From assembly GCF_003966895.1 (NCBI RefSeq), contig NZ_AP018449.1, positions 2,559,501-2,623,500 of the forward strand: a stretch of 64,000 nucleotides of DNA, in the 5' to 3' direction. This document shows, in pieces, positions 1-9,163 of the stretch. This DNA comes from Methylomusa anaerophila. GTDB lineage: Bacteria > Bacillota > Negativicutes > Sporomusales > Sporomusaceae. Each line of letters starts with the position of its first letter. Position 1 is the first letter of the stretch. The notes under the pieces were generated by a model. It was not told where the DNA came from, did no database searches, and was given only the letters and a program-made list of their open reading frames with translations. Both the position numbers and the translations under genes were made by a program.

Positions 1-2
1 CG

Positions 3-2843
3 GCTGTCCAAAGCATTGACAATGCTCTGAAGATAGCGCCAAACGAAGCCTGGCTGTGGAATATAAAGGGAACATGCCTGCGAGATCTGGGGATGGTTCA
101 GAATGAGGGCGGAGATGGGGAAATGGCTCTGGAAAGTTTTCAAGAAGCCTACCGCTGTTGTGACAAGGCAGTCAATCTAACTCCTCAATTTGCATCTGCC
201 CATATTAATAAAGGTGACAGCCTGCATCTTTTGAGTAAGCTGGGTTCAGGTCCATTAGCATTGGAACAGCTGCTGCAGGCGGTGGCAAGCTATGGTCAAG
301 CCTCCCAAATTGATCCGAAAAATTTCTATGCTTATTTCAGTGCAGGGATATCGCTGCTGGATTTTGCTGAATTACAGAACGTTTTTTCTGAGACTGCGCT
401 GGATAGTGTAGTGCAGTCGGCGGAATGTTTCGACAAAGCACTGTGGCTCAATCCTAATGATATTGAGGCCAATTTATATAAAGGGTGGGCTTTGCTGGAA
501 TGCGGGCGTATTCTGAAAGCTGTGGGGCGTTCCGGCGAGGCGGAAATAGCCTATAGTGGAGCCATTGACAGCTATGGGATAGTGTTGCGGCTAAATCCGG
601 GCAATGAAAGTGCGAATAGAAATATCCAGTGGATTTTCGAGCAGATTAAGGGGACTGTGCTGGCGGAAAAACTGGCGGCTAAGGCGGCGCGTGACGCCTT
701 GGCACAGATCTACCTAATAGATGAGCAGCACTTCCGCAAGCCACTGGACTTAGGTCTGGCACCGGTGGATGAGGAACAAGCGCAGCGGTTCTTGGCGGAC
801 ATTTGCGCAACAGAGTCGCCAGAACTGTCTGCGGTACTGGCAACGGTTCTGCCATTTAGCGAAGAGTATCGGCTTTATCAGTACACTGACAGGTCGACCG
901 GGTCGGCTGCCGTGTATTACTACCTGTATAAACCTGGGGATGCTCGCTTGCTTAATTGGACATTCGCACCCCTGCAGGAAATGATCGCTAATGGCGCATT
1001 GGTTTTGAAGCAAGAAACAATAATTCCATATGTACGGTTTTTCGCTTATTTCGTGCGGGTAGAGTTTGGCAACTTCATTTTTGTCGAAAGTTCTGAAGAT
1101 ATTGTCTGGCGTCCGGAAGCTTCGGAGCAAGACCGTTTCAAGATTAACCAACACCTTAGGCCGCTGGCCTTTATCGAGGAAGATGATGAAGCCTTCTGGC
1201 TTAACGGGATGATGCTTATGAAGGATGTTTTGGTAAATGTTGATATCGTTATTCCCAAAAAGCCAATATCTATCAAAAATGGCATTAATGGACAAATGGT
1301 AGATATCCCCAACGGTTTTGTCGTACCGGTTAATGAAAAATACATTTATAGAGATATGAAGGTTGCACTGCCTCCAGGATCTGAAAAGTTTTTTGAAACA
1401 ATAACCAAGAACTTGCGTGCTAATGTGGCATCCCACGACTTGAACGACGAGCAACGTTATCGAATACCATTGAATCTCGGCTTGAAGTCGGTGAGCGAAA
1501 AGGAAGCGGGACAGTTTCTCGAGGATATTTATGCTCCGGAGTCGCCAGAACAGTCAGAGATAAAGGTGGCGAAGTTACCGTTTTACGAGGAGTACCGTCT
1601 GTACCAGTACACCGACAAGACGGTCGAACCGGCCGCCGTGTACTACTATCTATATAAACCCGGGGATGCTCGGTTACTTAACTGGACCAATGCTCCTATC
1701 TATCTTCTGAATGAGGACGGAGCGTTCAAACTGACGATAGAAACCGTAATCGACTACGCCAAGTTTTTCTTTTACTTTGTCCGGGGGGATCTTGGCATGT
1801 TCATAATCGTTGAGAAGCCGCAGGATCTAGTGTGGTTGCCGGAGGCAATGGAGGAAGAGAAAGCAGCGGTGGAAAACCTATTGATGCCGGTGACCTATAA
1901 GGGGATTGATGAAAAAAATCGCTACGTGTTGAGTTGTACCATCATCTTCAAAGATGCTTTATTTAGGTCTGACATTATCATAGCGCGTGAGGACATCAAG
2001 CTGATTGACCCCGATACCAATGAAGAAATAGAAATGAAAAAAGGGGAATTGTTGCTTGCCAACGAGGAATTGTTGTGTGAAGAGCAACAGGTGCCTCTCC
2101 AGCCGCCGCCGGACTCGGTTAAAGCGCGGAAACTGGCCGCTAATAAAGCCAGAGAGGATGTTTGTCACGGTTCTGAGGCGGAGAAGTATTACAGAACGCA
2201 AGTTGATTTCGGACTAGCGCCAGTGAGTGAACAGGAAGCCAAACGATTTTTAGAGGATATTTACGCCCCGGACTTGTCGAACATATCTGTGGTGCAGGCG
2301 GCAGCACTGCCGTTTTTCCGTCGTCGCAAGCTTTACCAATACATTGATAAAACCTTTGAACCAGCGTATGTCTATTATTATCTGTACAAACCAGGAGATG
2401 CGCGGCTGATGAATTGGACGACAGAATCTATCAAGGGACTTGTGACTGAGGAATTTAAACTAGAGCCGAGTACGGTTATACCTTATGTGCGGTTCTACAA
2501 TTTCTTTGTGCGCGGCCAGAATAACCAGTTCATTATTGTTGAAAAACCTGAGGACATCGTTTGGCAGTCGGAGGCGACTGAGGAGGATCAGGTGGAACTA
2601 AACAGGCATTTGATTCCCTTGGCTTATCTTGGGATGGACGATAAGTATTATTTGCTGAAAGGTACCGGATTAATAAAGGACATGCTATTTCGTCTGGAGC
2701 TGCGAATTCCTTCTGAAAACATGACCATAATTAATCCGGATACGGATTTGCCGATGGAACTGGAGCCGGGGATAGTTATTTTTGCCAATGAGCAGCTAGT
2801 CGCCAAGGATCTTAAGGTTGCGATGCATGATTTTCTCCGATAA
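3..2843 (+). CDS. TPR protein with a triplicated C-terminal domain (5' end outside window)
   Basis: The reading frame is open from base 3, before the first ATG at 93, so the gene starts upstream of the window. The visible N-terminal part (about bases 3-690) consists of tetratricopeptide-like helical repeats with regular N-P positions (ALKIAPNEAWLWNIKG, AVNLTPQFASAHINKG). It is followed by three copies of a domain of about 235 residues, at roughly 700-1370, 1400-2090 and 2110-2843. Each copy carries DLGLAPVxxxxAxxFLxDIYAPE, LYQYTD, YYYLYKPGDARLxNW, FVR and VEKPxDIVW-like blocks. I do not recognise the repeated domain. TPRs suggest protein binding and the triplication suggests a multivalent binder, which is inference. 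No signal peptide can be judged because the start is missing. Confidence 0.85.
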   Translation, partial: AVQSIDNALKIAPNEAWLWNIKGTCLRDLGMVQNEGGDGEMALESFQEAYRCCDKAVNLTPQFASAHINKGDSLHLLSKLGSGPLALEQLLQAVASYGQASQIDPKNFYAYFSAGISLLDFAELQNVFSETALDSVVQSAECFDKALWLNPNDIEANLYKGWALLECGRILKAVGRSGEAEIAYSGAIDSYGIVLRLNPGNESANRNIQWIFEQIKGTVLAEKLAAKAARDALAQIYLIDEQHFRKPLDLGLAPVDEEQAQRFLADICATESPELSAVLATVLPFSEEYRLYQYTDRSTGSAAVYYYLYKPGDARLLNWTFAPLQEMIANGALVLKQETIIPYVRFFAYFVRVEFGNFIFVESSEDIVWRPEASEQDRFKINQHLRPLAFIEEDDEAFWLNGMMLMKDVLVNVDIVIPKKPISIKNGINGQMVDIPNGFVVPVNEKYIYRDMKVALPPGSEKFFETITKNLRANVASHDLNDEQRYRIPLNLGLKSVSEKEAGQFLEDIYAPESPEQSEIKVAKLPFYEEYRLYQYTDKTVEPAAVYYYLYKPGDARLLNWTNAPIYLLNEDGAFKLTIETVIDYAKFFFYFVRGDLGMFIIVEKPQDLVWLPEAMEEEKAAVENLLMPVTYKGIDEKNRYVLSCTIIFKDALFRSDIIIAREDIKLIDPDTNEEIEMKKGELLLANEELLCEEQQVPLQPPPDSVKARKLAANKAREDVCHGSEAEKYYRTQVDFGLAPVSEQEAKRFLEDIYAPDLSNISVVQAAALPFFRRRKLYQYIDKTFEPAYVYYYLYKPGDARLMNWTTESIKGLVTEEFKLEPSTVIPYVRFYNFFVRGQNNQFIIVEKPEDIVWQSEATEEDQVELNRHLIPLAYLGMDDKYYLLKGTGLIKDMLFRLELRIPSENMTIINPDTDLPMELEPGIVIFANEQLVAKDLKVAMHDFLR

Positions 2844-2885
2844 TATTCTTCTGGAGCAGGTAGTCATTAGACTAATAGGACACCT

Positions 2886-2928
2886 GGGGACGTTCCCTTT
2901 TTATCACTGAGCGCCCCTTTTTGTCCCC
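2886..2928. repeat. REP-like hairpin just after the TPR gene
   Basis: GGGGAC at 2886-2891 pairs with GTCCCC at 2923-2928 around a pyrimidine-rich loop containing GTTCCCTTTTT. The sequence resembles GGGGACG/TTCCC repeats often found near REP-associated tyrosine transposases. It lies between two convergent genes and could also act as a terminator. No transposase is nearby. Confidence 0.35.
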
Positions 2929-2933
2929 CGTTT

Positions 2934-3281
2934 TTATTTTGCTTTCTTTAATAACCGAATGTCGGCTTCGTGTTCAAAGGTACGGTCATTTAGAGCATCA
3001 AGTTTGGCCTCTAGCCGGGAGATTTTTTCGGTTTCATGGTAAGTCTTTTCAACCAGATCAAGAAGGGCGGCGTCAGCTTCCTTAAGGTTTTTGATTTCGG
3101 CTAAGATTTCTGTTTGGCCTTGTACAAGAGAATTCTGGCCTTGTACAAGAGAACTCTGGCCTTGTACAAGAGAATTCTGGCTTTGTACAAGAGAATTCTG
3201 GCCTTGCTCCAAGTCTTTGATGCTAGATTCTAGGCTAACCAGTTTTTCAAGAACTAGTTTTTGGAATTCTTCATTTGTCAC
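2934..3281 (-). CDS. small coiled-coil protein built from heptad repeats (copy 1)
   Basis: The protein has 115 residues. A GTG start at 3281 is preferred because AAAGGAG lies about 11 bases upstream and the resulting N-terminus, (M)TNEEFQKLVLEKLVSLES, matches the paralogue at 18185-18622. An upstream ATG at 3311 lacks a good ribosome site. The middle is a run of near-identical heptads (SLVQGQN/SLVQSQN) encoded by a 21-bp tandem repeat at about 3119-3205. The C-terminus (FEHEADIRLLKKAK) resembles AEHESDIRKIRLAE and AEHDTAIIKLAK in the other two copies. No signal peptide or membrane segment is seen. The function is unknown; a trimeric or dimeric coiled coil is likely. Confidence 0.75.
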   Translation of the reverse strand: MTNEEFQKLVLEKLVSLESSIKDLEQGQNSLVQSQNSLVQGQSSLVQGQNSLVQGQTEILAEIKNLKEADAALLDLVEKTYHETEKISRLEAKLDALNDRTFEHEADIRLLKKAK

Positions 3282-3333
3282 CTTAATCCATGCTCCTTTC
3301 TTTACTGCCATTATCTTCAGCCTACCGCTAGAC

Positions 3334-3370
3334 TTGAATTTCAATACAAGTATTTGAATTTCAATACAAG
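3334..3370. repeat. 17-bp direct repeat upstream of coiled-coil gene
   Basis: TTGAATTTCAATACAAG occurs at 3334-3350 and again at 3354-3370. It sits 50-90 bases upstream of the minus-strand coiled-coil gene, where its promoter would be. A regulator site is possible but unproven. Confidence 0.5.
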
Positions 3371-3405
3371 ACCAGCTTAGCATATTATACGTACGACGTA
3401 AATAT

Positions 3406-3450
3406 AATAAGATTGCGACAAAGTCGGTTCGACATTGTCGCAATCTTATT
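3406..3450. repeat. long inverted repeat (hairpin) between divergent genes
   Basis: A perfect 16-bp arm at 3406-3421 (AATAAGATTGCGACAA) pairs with 3435-3450. The loop holds a second small inverted repeat (GTCG/CGAC), so the stem nearly continues. There is no strong T run. It could be a terminator-like hairpin, an operator, or the remains of a small mobile repeat. Confidence 0.5.
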
Positions 3451-3477
3451 TATATGCTATTATACAATAAACTATTA

Positions 3478-3573
3478 GGAATTATTCAAGCCCGTATGAT
3501 ATTTTCGCGGTTGCCCGGAAAGGTTTTGATGCCTATCCTTGGTAAGCCGATGCTGGGGCTGCAATTCCGCAAG
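3478..3573 (+). pseudogene. N-terminal remnant of an SpsF-type cytidylyltransferase
   Basis: Reading from about 3478 gives G-IIQARM-IFSRLPGKVLMPILGKPMLGLQ. This is the N-terminal nucleotide-binding signature of spsF-type/acylneuraminate cytidylyltransferase-like proteins (normally IIQARMGSxRLPGKVL). Similarity stops after about 30 residues and the frame ends inside the start of ugd. It has no usable start and lacks the rest of the gene. The remnant suggests that a sugar-nucleotide gene once stood beside ugd and was deleted. Confidence 0.6.
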
Positions 3574-3622
3574 AGATTATTAGAAGATACTGTTTATAAT
3601 ACAAAGCAAAGGAAGTATCCAT

Positions 3623-4939
3623 ATGTATAAAATAGTGGTAGCAGGAACAGGTTACGTCGGCTTGGTTGCAGGCGTCTGTTTCGCCGAAGTTGGCCATCAA
3701 GTAACCTGTGTTGATATTGACGAGAAGAAAGTAGATATGATGAAACAAGGTATTTCTCCCATTTATGAGGCTGATCTCGAAGCGTTGATGCGAAAAAATT
3801 ATGCAGCCGGCAGATTAGACTATACCACTGATTACGCTGCAGCCTACAAAAATCCGGACGCTGTCTTCATTGGCGTGGGAACTCCTGAACAGCCGGACGG
3901 TTCTGCCAATCTTTCCTATATAGCATCAGTAGCAAGACAAATTGCGGAAAATATAGAAAAAGACTGCCTGGTTGTGGTAAAATCTACGGTTCCTGTCGGG
4001 ACAAATGACAAAGTGGAACAGTTTATTAAGGATTTCTTGGTTAATGACGTAAAAGTAGAAGTAGCTTCCAACCCGGAGTTCCTGGCACAAGGAACTGCAG
4101 TGCGCGATACGCTGCAAGCGGCAAGAATCATCATCGGAACGGAAAGTAAATGGGCTGAAGAAATGCTTATGAAGATATATGAACCGTTTAATCTGCCCAT
4201 AGTATCCGTAAGCAGAAGATCGGCGGAGATGATAAAATACGCTTCTAATGATTTCCTCGCTCTTAAGATTTCATATATGAATGACATCGCCAACCTCTGT
4301 GAACTGATAGGCGCTGATATTCAGGATGTGGCTCGGGGCATGAGCTTTGATCAACGTATTGGCAGTAAATTTCTCAATGCTGGTATTGGTTATGGCGGCT
4401 CATGCTTTCCTAAAGATACGAAAGCACTGGAATATCTGGCAAAACAGAATGGTTACGAGCTAAGAACAATAAAAGCCGCCATTGATGTGAATACTGACCA
4501 GAAGACTATATTATATACTAAAGCAAGCAAAAGACTCATTACGTTTAATGGCCTGAAGGTAGCTGTTCTTGGGCTCACATTTAAACCGGGGACTGATGAT
4601 CTGCGGGAAGCGCCGTCGCTTGAAAATATACCTTTATTATTGGCCCAGGGAGCAGATATTTATGCCTATGACCCTGTTGGTATGGATAATTTTAAAAGAA
4701 AGTATCCAGCGGGAAAAAACGGCAGGGGAAGCATACAATATGCTGATAAGGTGGCGGAAGCTTTAGAAGGCGCGAATGTTTGCCTTATCTTTACCGAATG
4801 GGGCGAAATAAAAGCTGTAAAACCGGAAGCTTATAAGCAGCTTATGAGAACCCCCTTGGTTTATGACGGCAGGAATATATATGAAATTAAAGCAATGAAG
4901 GATGCGGGAGTCGAGTATTATTCTATTGGGCGGAAATAA
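3623..4939 (+). CDS. ugd: UDP-glucose 6-dehydrogenase
   Basis: The 438-residue protein should oxidise UDP-glucose to UDP-glucuronate with two NAD+, in the cytoplasm, for surface polysaccharide. The N-terminal Rossmann motif is GTGYVG (residues 8-13). The catalytic cysteine lies in GGSCFPKDT near residue 261, and the C-terminal domain begins around KVAVLGLTFKPGTDDLREAPS. The length is typical of the UDP-glucose/GDP-mannose dehydrogenase family. The ATG follows AGGAAG. GDP-mannose dehydrogenase is the main alternative; UDP-glucose is favoured because galU is also present. A strong bidirectional terminator follows. Confidence 0.93.
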   Translation: MYKIVVAGTGYVGLVAGVCFAEVGHQVTCVDIDEKKVDMMKQGISPIYEADLEALMRKNYAAGRLDYTTDYAAAYKNPDAVFIGVGTPEQPDGSANLSYIASVARQIAENIEKDCLVVVKSTVPVGTNDKVEQFIKDFLVNDVKVEVASNPEFLAQGTAVRDTLQAARIIIGTESKWAEEMLMKIYEPFNLPIVSVSRRSAEMIKYASNDFLALKISYMNDIANLCELIGADIQDVARGMSFDQRIGSKFLNAGIGYGGSCFPKDTKALEYLAKQNGYELRTIKAAIDVNTDQKTILYTKASKRLITFNGLKVAVLGLTFKPGTDDLREAPSLENIPLLLAQGADIYAYDPVGMDNFKRKYPAGKNGRGSIQYADKVAEALEGANVCLIFTEWGEIKAVKPEAYKQLMRTPLVYDGRNIYEIKAMKDAGVEYYSIGRK

Positions 4940-4991
4940 ATATTCCAAGAACTTTTTATAAAGAGCCGAATTTCATCAATGAGAATCAGGC

Positions 4992-5047
4992 AGTATGTAA
5001 AAATACCCTTCTGCCATTAAGCGCAGAAAAGGGTATTTTTACATACT
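4992..5047. terminator. bidirectional terminator between ugd and yoeB
   Basis: Arms at 4992-5010 and 5029-5047 are a perfect 19-bp inverted repeat, extended by CTGC/GCAG near the loop. Runs of A and T inside the arms make it usable from both sides. It separates convergent genes and ends one base before the yoeB stop codon. Confidence 0.85.
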
Positions 5048-5305
5048 TCAATCATAGTGACCACGACATTGCAGGATATAAATATTTTCATCGTCAAATT
5101 TGTAAATAAGCCTATGTTCCGGAGTGATTCTCCTGCTCCATAAGCCTTCTAATTCGTATTTAAGAGGTTCAGGTTTGCCTAGCCCTTCATTTCCGTGCCG
5201 TTCAATATCCTTAATTAACTCATGGATCTTCTTTAATACTTTTTTATCCGTGGTTTGCCAATATAGATAGTCTTCCCAGGCAATATCGGTAAAAACTTTA
5301 TTCAT
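5048..5305 (-). CDS. yoeB: YoeB-type toxin (ribosome-dependent mRNA endonuclease)
   Basis: The 85-residue protein has the same length and active-site layout as E. coli YoeB, which cuts mRNA in the ribosomal A site. Glu46, Arg65, His83 and Tyr84 are all in place, the last two in the C-terminal RGHYD. It overlaps the upstream antitoxin gene by 8 bases, the usual coupled arrangement. The toxin looks intact. Confidence 0.93.
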   Translation of the reverse strand: MNKVFTDIAWEDYLYWQTTDKKVLKKIHELIKDIERHGNEGLGKPEPLKYELEGLWSRRITPEHRLIYKFDDENIYILQCRGHYD

Positions 5306-5555
5306 CTTCGATAATTTTTCTGGTTTGGGCTTTGCCTGACTTCAATTGTTCCATTGATTCTAAAAGCCTGTCGTAAGTTTTCTTATTGCTGCGGATAAAC
5401 AGATTTTCCATAATATTGTTGTATTCAGCTTCTGAAAGCAAAACAACGTTACCGCCTTGCTTGCGGGTAATAACAATTGTTTCAAAATCATTATTCGCTT
5501 TATCGCAATAGGTTTTAAAATTTTCCCTTACACTTGAATAGTTTACAGCCAACAT
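5298..5555 (-). CDS. yefM: YefM-type antitoxin
   Basis: The ATG at 5555 follows AGGAGGTG with an 8-base gap and gives an 85-residue Phd/YefM-family protein starting MLAVNYSSVRENFKTYCDKA. Upstream in-frame starts lack a ribosome site. The N-terminal half should bind DNA and the acidic C-terminal half should wrap the YoeB toxin encoded just downstream. The operon is probably self-repressed through the palindrome at 5571-5588. Confidence 0.92.
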   Translation of the reverse strand: MLAVNYSSVRENFKTYCDKANNDFETIVITRKQGGNVVLLSEAEYNNIMENLFIRSNKKTYDRLLESMEQLKSGKAQTRKIIEDE

Positions 5556-5570
5556 GAAATAAACACCTCC

Positions 5571-5588
5571 TGTACAATATATTGTACA
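5571..5588. promoter_or_regulatory. palindromic YefM operator
   Basis: TGTACAATATATTGTACA is a perfect 18-bp palindrome lying 15 bases upstream of the yefM start. Its halves carry TGTACA, the hexamer known to be the core of YefM-YoeB operators in E. coli. It should overlap the promoter. Confidence 0.8.
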
Positions 5589-5772
5589 ACGAAAAATGCC
5601 TTTATGCAACTTTTTTTAATTGCTTGCGAAAAATAAGGGAAAAAGAATTTAGTGGTCTATATGATGGGCCTTAGCGTAAAATAGACATAGACATCCCGCT
5701 ATGCTAGAATAGAATGAGTAAAATATTGTCGTGACTATCCCTTTACAATATAAAGCAGAAAGGGTAATGATA

Positions 5773-7155
5773 ATGAAAATTATTATTCTCGCCGGCGGCG
5801 GGGGAACTCGTCTGTTTCCGCTGTCCCGCACCTGCATGCCCAAACAATTTTTAAAATTGGGCGACGACCATTCGCTGTTGGCGCAGACAGTGAAACGTTT
5901 TCTGCCCCTGGTTAAGGCAACGGATATCGTGATTGTGACCAACCAGGACTACCTGCACCATGTTAAAGCGGAACTGGCGGCTTGCGGCACTCGCGAAGCC
6001 CACATTTTACTTGAGCCGGAAGCCAAAAATACTGCGCCCGCCATAGCTTTGGCAGTGCGCTTTTGTCTGGACGAATTAGGAGTAACCAATGACGAGGTGT
6101 TGTTTGTTTCCCCTGCCGATCATATTATCGAACCGGTAGACGTATTCATACAAAGTGTGCGGCGGGCAGTGGAACTGGCCGGGCAGGGCCAGCTGGTCAC
6201 CTTTGGCGTGAAACCGACAAAACCGGAGACCGGGTACGGCTATATTCAGGCCGGCGAGCCGTTCCAAGCCGGTTATAAAGTACAAAGTTTCCGCGAGAAG
6301 CCTGACAGGAAGACGGCCGAGGCTTATCTTGCCGCCGGCAATTATTATTGGAATTCAGGCATGTTTGCTTTTACCGCCGGTTGTATGCTGGAAGAGCTGG
6401 AACGGTATCAACCGGAAATCTTCACCCTGGTTTCAAAACCATTTGCCGAAGTAAAAAATAATTTTGCCGCGATGCCCAGTATATCCATCGACTATGCGGT
6501 CGCGGAAAAATCAGCGCGGGTTCTCACCGTGCCCCTTGCCGCCGAGTGGAATGACATCGGCTCCTGGGATGCCATTTATGATGTTTTGCCCAAGGATACT
6601 GAGGGCAATGCCATCAAAGGCGATTGCATTCCCATTGATTGCAATAACACGCTGATGATGGGCCGCAGCCGGTTGATCGCCGGCATCGGACTGGAAAACC
6701 TGCTGGTAGTGGAAACCGACGACGTAATTGTGGTTGCCAAACGGGGAGAATCCCAGAAGGTCAAGGATGTGGTGACTGAACTCAAACGCTGCGGCCGCAA
6801 GGAAGTGGATGAACACACCACCATGTACCGCCCGTGGGGAAGCTACACGGTGCTTGGCGAAGGCCCCGGCTACAAGATGAAAAAGATTGTTGTCAATCCC
6901 GGCCAGCAGCTAAGCTTGCAGCTGCACTATCACCGCAGTGAGCACTGGATTGTAATCGGCGGTACGGCGAAAGCTACCATCGGCGACAATGAGCAAATGG
7001 TGCATGAAAACGAGAGCGTGTTTGTACCCCAATCTACCAGACACCGCTTGGAAAACCCGGGGAGAATCTCTCTGGAAATTATCGAGGTGCAGAACGGCAG
7101 CTATCTTGAAGAGGACGACATTGTACGATTTGAAGATATCTATGGCCGGAGTTAA
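5773..7155 (+). CDS. manC: mannose-1-phosphate guanylyltransferase / mannose-6-phosphate isomerase
   Basis: This bifunctional enzyme of about 460 residues should make GDP-mannose from mannose-1-phosphate and isomerise fructose-6-phosphate. The nucleotidyltransferase loop is [14 protein letters not shown] at the N-terminus. The C-terminal cupin (from about RPWGSYTVL, with [14 protein letters not shown]) is the type II phosphomannose isomerase domain. The start at 5773 is chosen because GAAAGGG ends 8 bases before it and MKIIILAGG is the usual N-terminus; an ATG at 5767 is also possible. It sits 14 bases before manB, probably as one operon for surface glycans. Confidence 0.92.
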   Translation: MKIIILAGGGGTRLFPLSRTCMPKQFLKLGDDHSLLAQTVKRFLPLVKATDIVIVTNQDYLHHVKAELAACGTREAHILLEPEAKNTAPAIALAVRFCLDELGVTNDEVLFVSPADHIIEPVDVFIQSVRRAVELAGQGQLVTFGVKPTKPETGYGYIQAGEPFQAGYKVQSFREKPDRKTAEAYLAAGNYYWNSGMFAFTAGCMLEELERYQPEIFTLVSKPFAEVKNNFAAMPSISIDYAVAEKSARVLTVPLAAEWNDIGSWDAIYDVLPKDTEGNAIKGDCIPIDCNNTLMMGRSRLIAGIGLENLLVVETDDVIVVAKRGESQKVKDVVTELKRCGRKEVDEHTTMYRPWGSYTVLGEGPGYKMKKIVVNPGQQLSLQLHYHRSEHWIVIGGTAKATIGDNEQMVHENESVFVPQSTRHRLENPGRISLEIIEVQNGSYLEEDDIVRFEDIYGRS

Positions 7156-7169
7156 GGGGAGAAAGATCA

Positions 7170-8549
7170 ATGTCGATAGACAAGTTCAAGCGCGACGCAT
7201 TTAAAGCTTATGACATCCGGGGACGTGTGCCGGATGAATTAAATGAAGCAATGGCTGCCAGAATCGGTATGGCCTTTGTGAAACTGCTGGGCGCCAAAAA
7301 AGTGGTTGTGGGCCGGGACGTGCGCCTGTCCAGCGAGCCGCTGGCTCAAGCTGTCGTCAAGGGCTTGAACGACATGGGCTGCGATGTGCTGGATATCGGT
7401 TTGTGCGGTACCGAGATGGTGTACTTCGCTGCTTCCCATCTTGGGGCAGACGGCGGCATCATGGTGACAGCCAGCCACAATCCAATGGATTATAATGGTC
7501 TGAAGCTGGTGCGGGAGCAGTCTAAGCCCATCAGCGGCGATACCGGATTGCGGGAAATGGAGGAACTGGTTGTAGCCGGCGATCTGGCGGCGGGCTGTGA
7601 AGTTTCCCGGGGAAAAGCAGCAAACGTCGATATTATGGCTGAGTATGTCAAGCATCTGATGACCTACGTTAATCCGGCAGCTTTAAAACCCCTTAAGATC
7701 GTGGTGAATGCCGGCAACGGCTGTGCCGGTCCTGTCATTGACGCCCTGGAAAAACTTCTTCCTTTCGAGTTTATCAAGGTAAACCATCAGCCGGACGGAA
7801 CTTTTCCCAACGGCATTCCCAACCCGCTACTGGTGGAAAACCGGGAAGCCACCGCCAAGGTTGTACGGGAAACCGGCGCCGACTTAGGCGTGGCCTGGGA
7901 TGGAGATTTTGACCGATGCTTTTTGTTCGACGAAAAAGGCGGCTTTATCGAAGGTTACTACATTGTCGGCTTGTTGGGGGCGGCCTTTCTCCGGCGGTTC
8001 CCCGGCGCCAGGATTATTCACGACCCGCGTCTTACCTGGAATACGATTGAGGTGGTGCAGGCCGCCGGGGGGCTGCCGGTGCAAAGCAAAACCGGCCATG
8101 CTTTTATTAAAGAGCGCATGCGCCGGGAAGATGCCGTGTACGGCGGAGAAATGTCCGCCCACCATTATTTTCGAGAGTTTTTCTATTGCGACAGCGGCAT
8201 GATTCCCTGGCTGATTGTGGTGGAGAATCTGTGCCATACCGGTAAGACCCTTTCGGAGATGGTTGCGGAGAGAATGGAAAAATACCCGGTCAGCGGTGAA
8301 ATCAACCGCAAAGTAGTCGACGGGCAAGCAGTTCTGAAGGCAATTGAAGAGAAGTATGTCACCGCCGGCGCAATAATCGACCGCACCGACGGGCTGAGTG
8401 TGGAATATACTGACTGGCGGTTTAACCTCCGTATGTCCAATACCGAGCCGCTGCTGCGCCTGAATGTTGAGAGCCGGGGCAACAGGAAATTAATGGAAGA
8501 AAAATCGAGTGAAATATTGGCTGTGATTGAACAGTTTAGCGGTTGCTAG
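7170..8549 (+). CDS. manB: phosphomannomutase / phosphoglucomutase
   Basis: The 459-residue protein interconverts the 6- and 1-phosphates of mannose or glucose, supplying ManC and GalU. The phosphoserine loop TASHNP lies near residue 101, the metal loop WDGDFDR near 242, the sugar loop [10 protein letters not shown] follows, and the C-terminal phosphate-binding site is [14 protein letters not shown]. The length is typical of the AlgC/ManB family. The ATG follows AGGGGAG. Substrate preference cannot be read from the sequence; the manC neighbour favours mannose. Confidence 0.92.
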   Translation: MSIDKFKRDAFKAYDIRGRVPDELNEAMAARIGMAFVKLLGAKKVVVGRDVRLSSEPLAQAVVKGLNDMGCDVLDIGLCGTEMVYFAASHLGADGGIMVTASHNPMDYNGLKLVREQSKPISGDTGLREMEELVVAGDLAAGCEVSRGKAANVDIMAEYVKHLMTYVNPAALKPLKIVVNAGNGCAGPVIDALEKLLPFEFIKVNHQPDGTFPNGIPNPLLVENREATAKVVRETGADLGVAWDGDFDRCFLFDEKGGFIEGYYIVGLLGAAFLRRFPGARIIHDPRLTWNTIEVVQAAGGLPVQSKTGHAFIKERMRREDAVYGGEMSAHHYFREFFYCDSGMIPWLIVVENLCHTGKTLSEMVAERMEKYPVSGEINRKVVDGQAVLKAIEEKYVTAGAIIDRTDGLSVEYTDWRFNLRMSNTEPLLRLNVESRGNRKLMEEKSSEILAVIEQFSGC

Positions 8550-8628
8550 CAAAAGCAGCTCATTCCGGATGGATTTTCCTCTTAAAATGGCTCGCATATT
8601 CTTTATTATGCCTTGCAATTTGGGAGTG

Positions 8629-8657
8629 ATTATGGTATGAATTAATCATACTATAAT
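8629..8657. promoter_or_regulatory. operator-like inverted repeat before the ParD-like gene
   Basis: ATTATGGTATGA (8629-8640) pairs with TCATACTATAAT (8646-8657) with one mismatch and a 5-base loop. It ends 15 bases before the antitoxin start. Ribbon-helix-helix antitoxins usually repress through such repeats. Confidence 0.5.
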
Positions 8658-8672
8658 AAGGGGTGAAGTAAT

Positions 8673-8951
8673 ATGTCTTCAGTTGAAAAAATCACCATTG
8701 CCTTAACGCAAGAATTGGCAGTTCTTGTACGTCAGGCCGTTGAGAACGGGGAATATGCTTCTAGTAGCGAAGTTATCCGCGATGCATTGCGTGATTGGAA
8801 AGTCAAGAGAACCCTTCAGCAGCAGCAAATTGATGAATTGCGCCGCCTTTGGAATGAAGGAATCAATAGCGGAGAAGGCCGCTTTTCGAACATGGAGGAA
8901 ATCGTAAAAGAAGCGAAGAGGCATTTCGATGCCAAACGTGCCAATATGTGA
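8673..8951 (+). CDS. ParD-like ribbon-helix-helix antitoxin
   Basis: The 92-residue protein begins with a ribbon-helix-helix DNA-binding segment (KITIALTQELAVLVRQAV, then YASSSEVIRDALRDW), typical of ParD/CopG antitoxins. The C-terminal part would bind a ParE toxin. The start follows GGGGTGA. No ParE gene follows: the next bases encode only a short, unrelated reading frame. It is probably an orphan antitoxin left after toxin loss. Confidence 0.85.
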   Translation: MSSVEKITIALTQELAVLVRQAVENGEYASSSEVIRDALRDWKVKRTLQQQQIDELRRLWNEGINSGEGRFSNMEEIVKEAKRHFDAKRANM

Positions 8952-8960
8952 GACGTTGTT

Positions 8961-9053
8961 ATGTCTAAAATATCCCTAAGTTTGATTCAGTTGCAGCGGA
9001 AATTTGCGGACGATTTGGTGTGGAATAAGCTGGTGCTCCATTTGTGGCGGTAA
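8961..9053 (+). pseudogene. possible N-terminal remnant of an IS1595-type transposase
   Basis: A 30-codon frame (MSKISLSLIQLQRKFADDLVWNKLVLHLWR) resembles the N-terminus of IS1595-family transposases, where a Fxx-QxxF-x-C-x-x-L-x-x-x-RW pattern precedes a zinc ribbon. It has no zinc ribbon or catalytic domain. It stands where a parE toxin would be expected. The match is short and uncertain. Confidence 0.25.
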
Positions 9054-9108
9054 TGGTTGAGGGTCGACAGCGCGGGCAAAATGCCTGGGCTGTTTATTAA
9101 TGGAAATT

Positions 9109-9132
9109 TTGGTATAATATAATTGGTATAAT
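9109..9132 (+). promoter_or_regulatory. duplicated extended -10 promoter
   Basis: TTGGTATAAT occurs twice (9109-9118 and 9123-9132). Each copy contains TGnTATAAT, an extended -10 element. It lies 30-55 bases before the nucleotidyltransferase gene and probably drives the MNT/HEPN pair. Confidence 0.5.
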
Positions 9133-9163
9133 ATTATAAAAAAAAGGTATGAGGGAGGCCATG

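Noticed and set aside
750..1454. 234-residue minus-strand frame inside the TPR gene
   Set aside because: It lies fully antisense to a well-conserved repeated domain and has no family features.
2934..3443. Long version of coiled-coil copy 1 starting at 3443
   Set aside because: The extra N-terminus covers the direct repeat and hairpin and has no ribosome site. The GTG at 3281 matches the paralogue.
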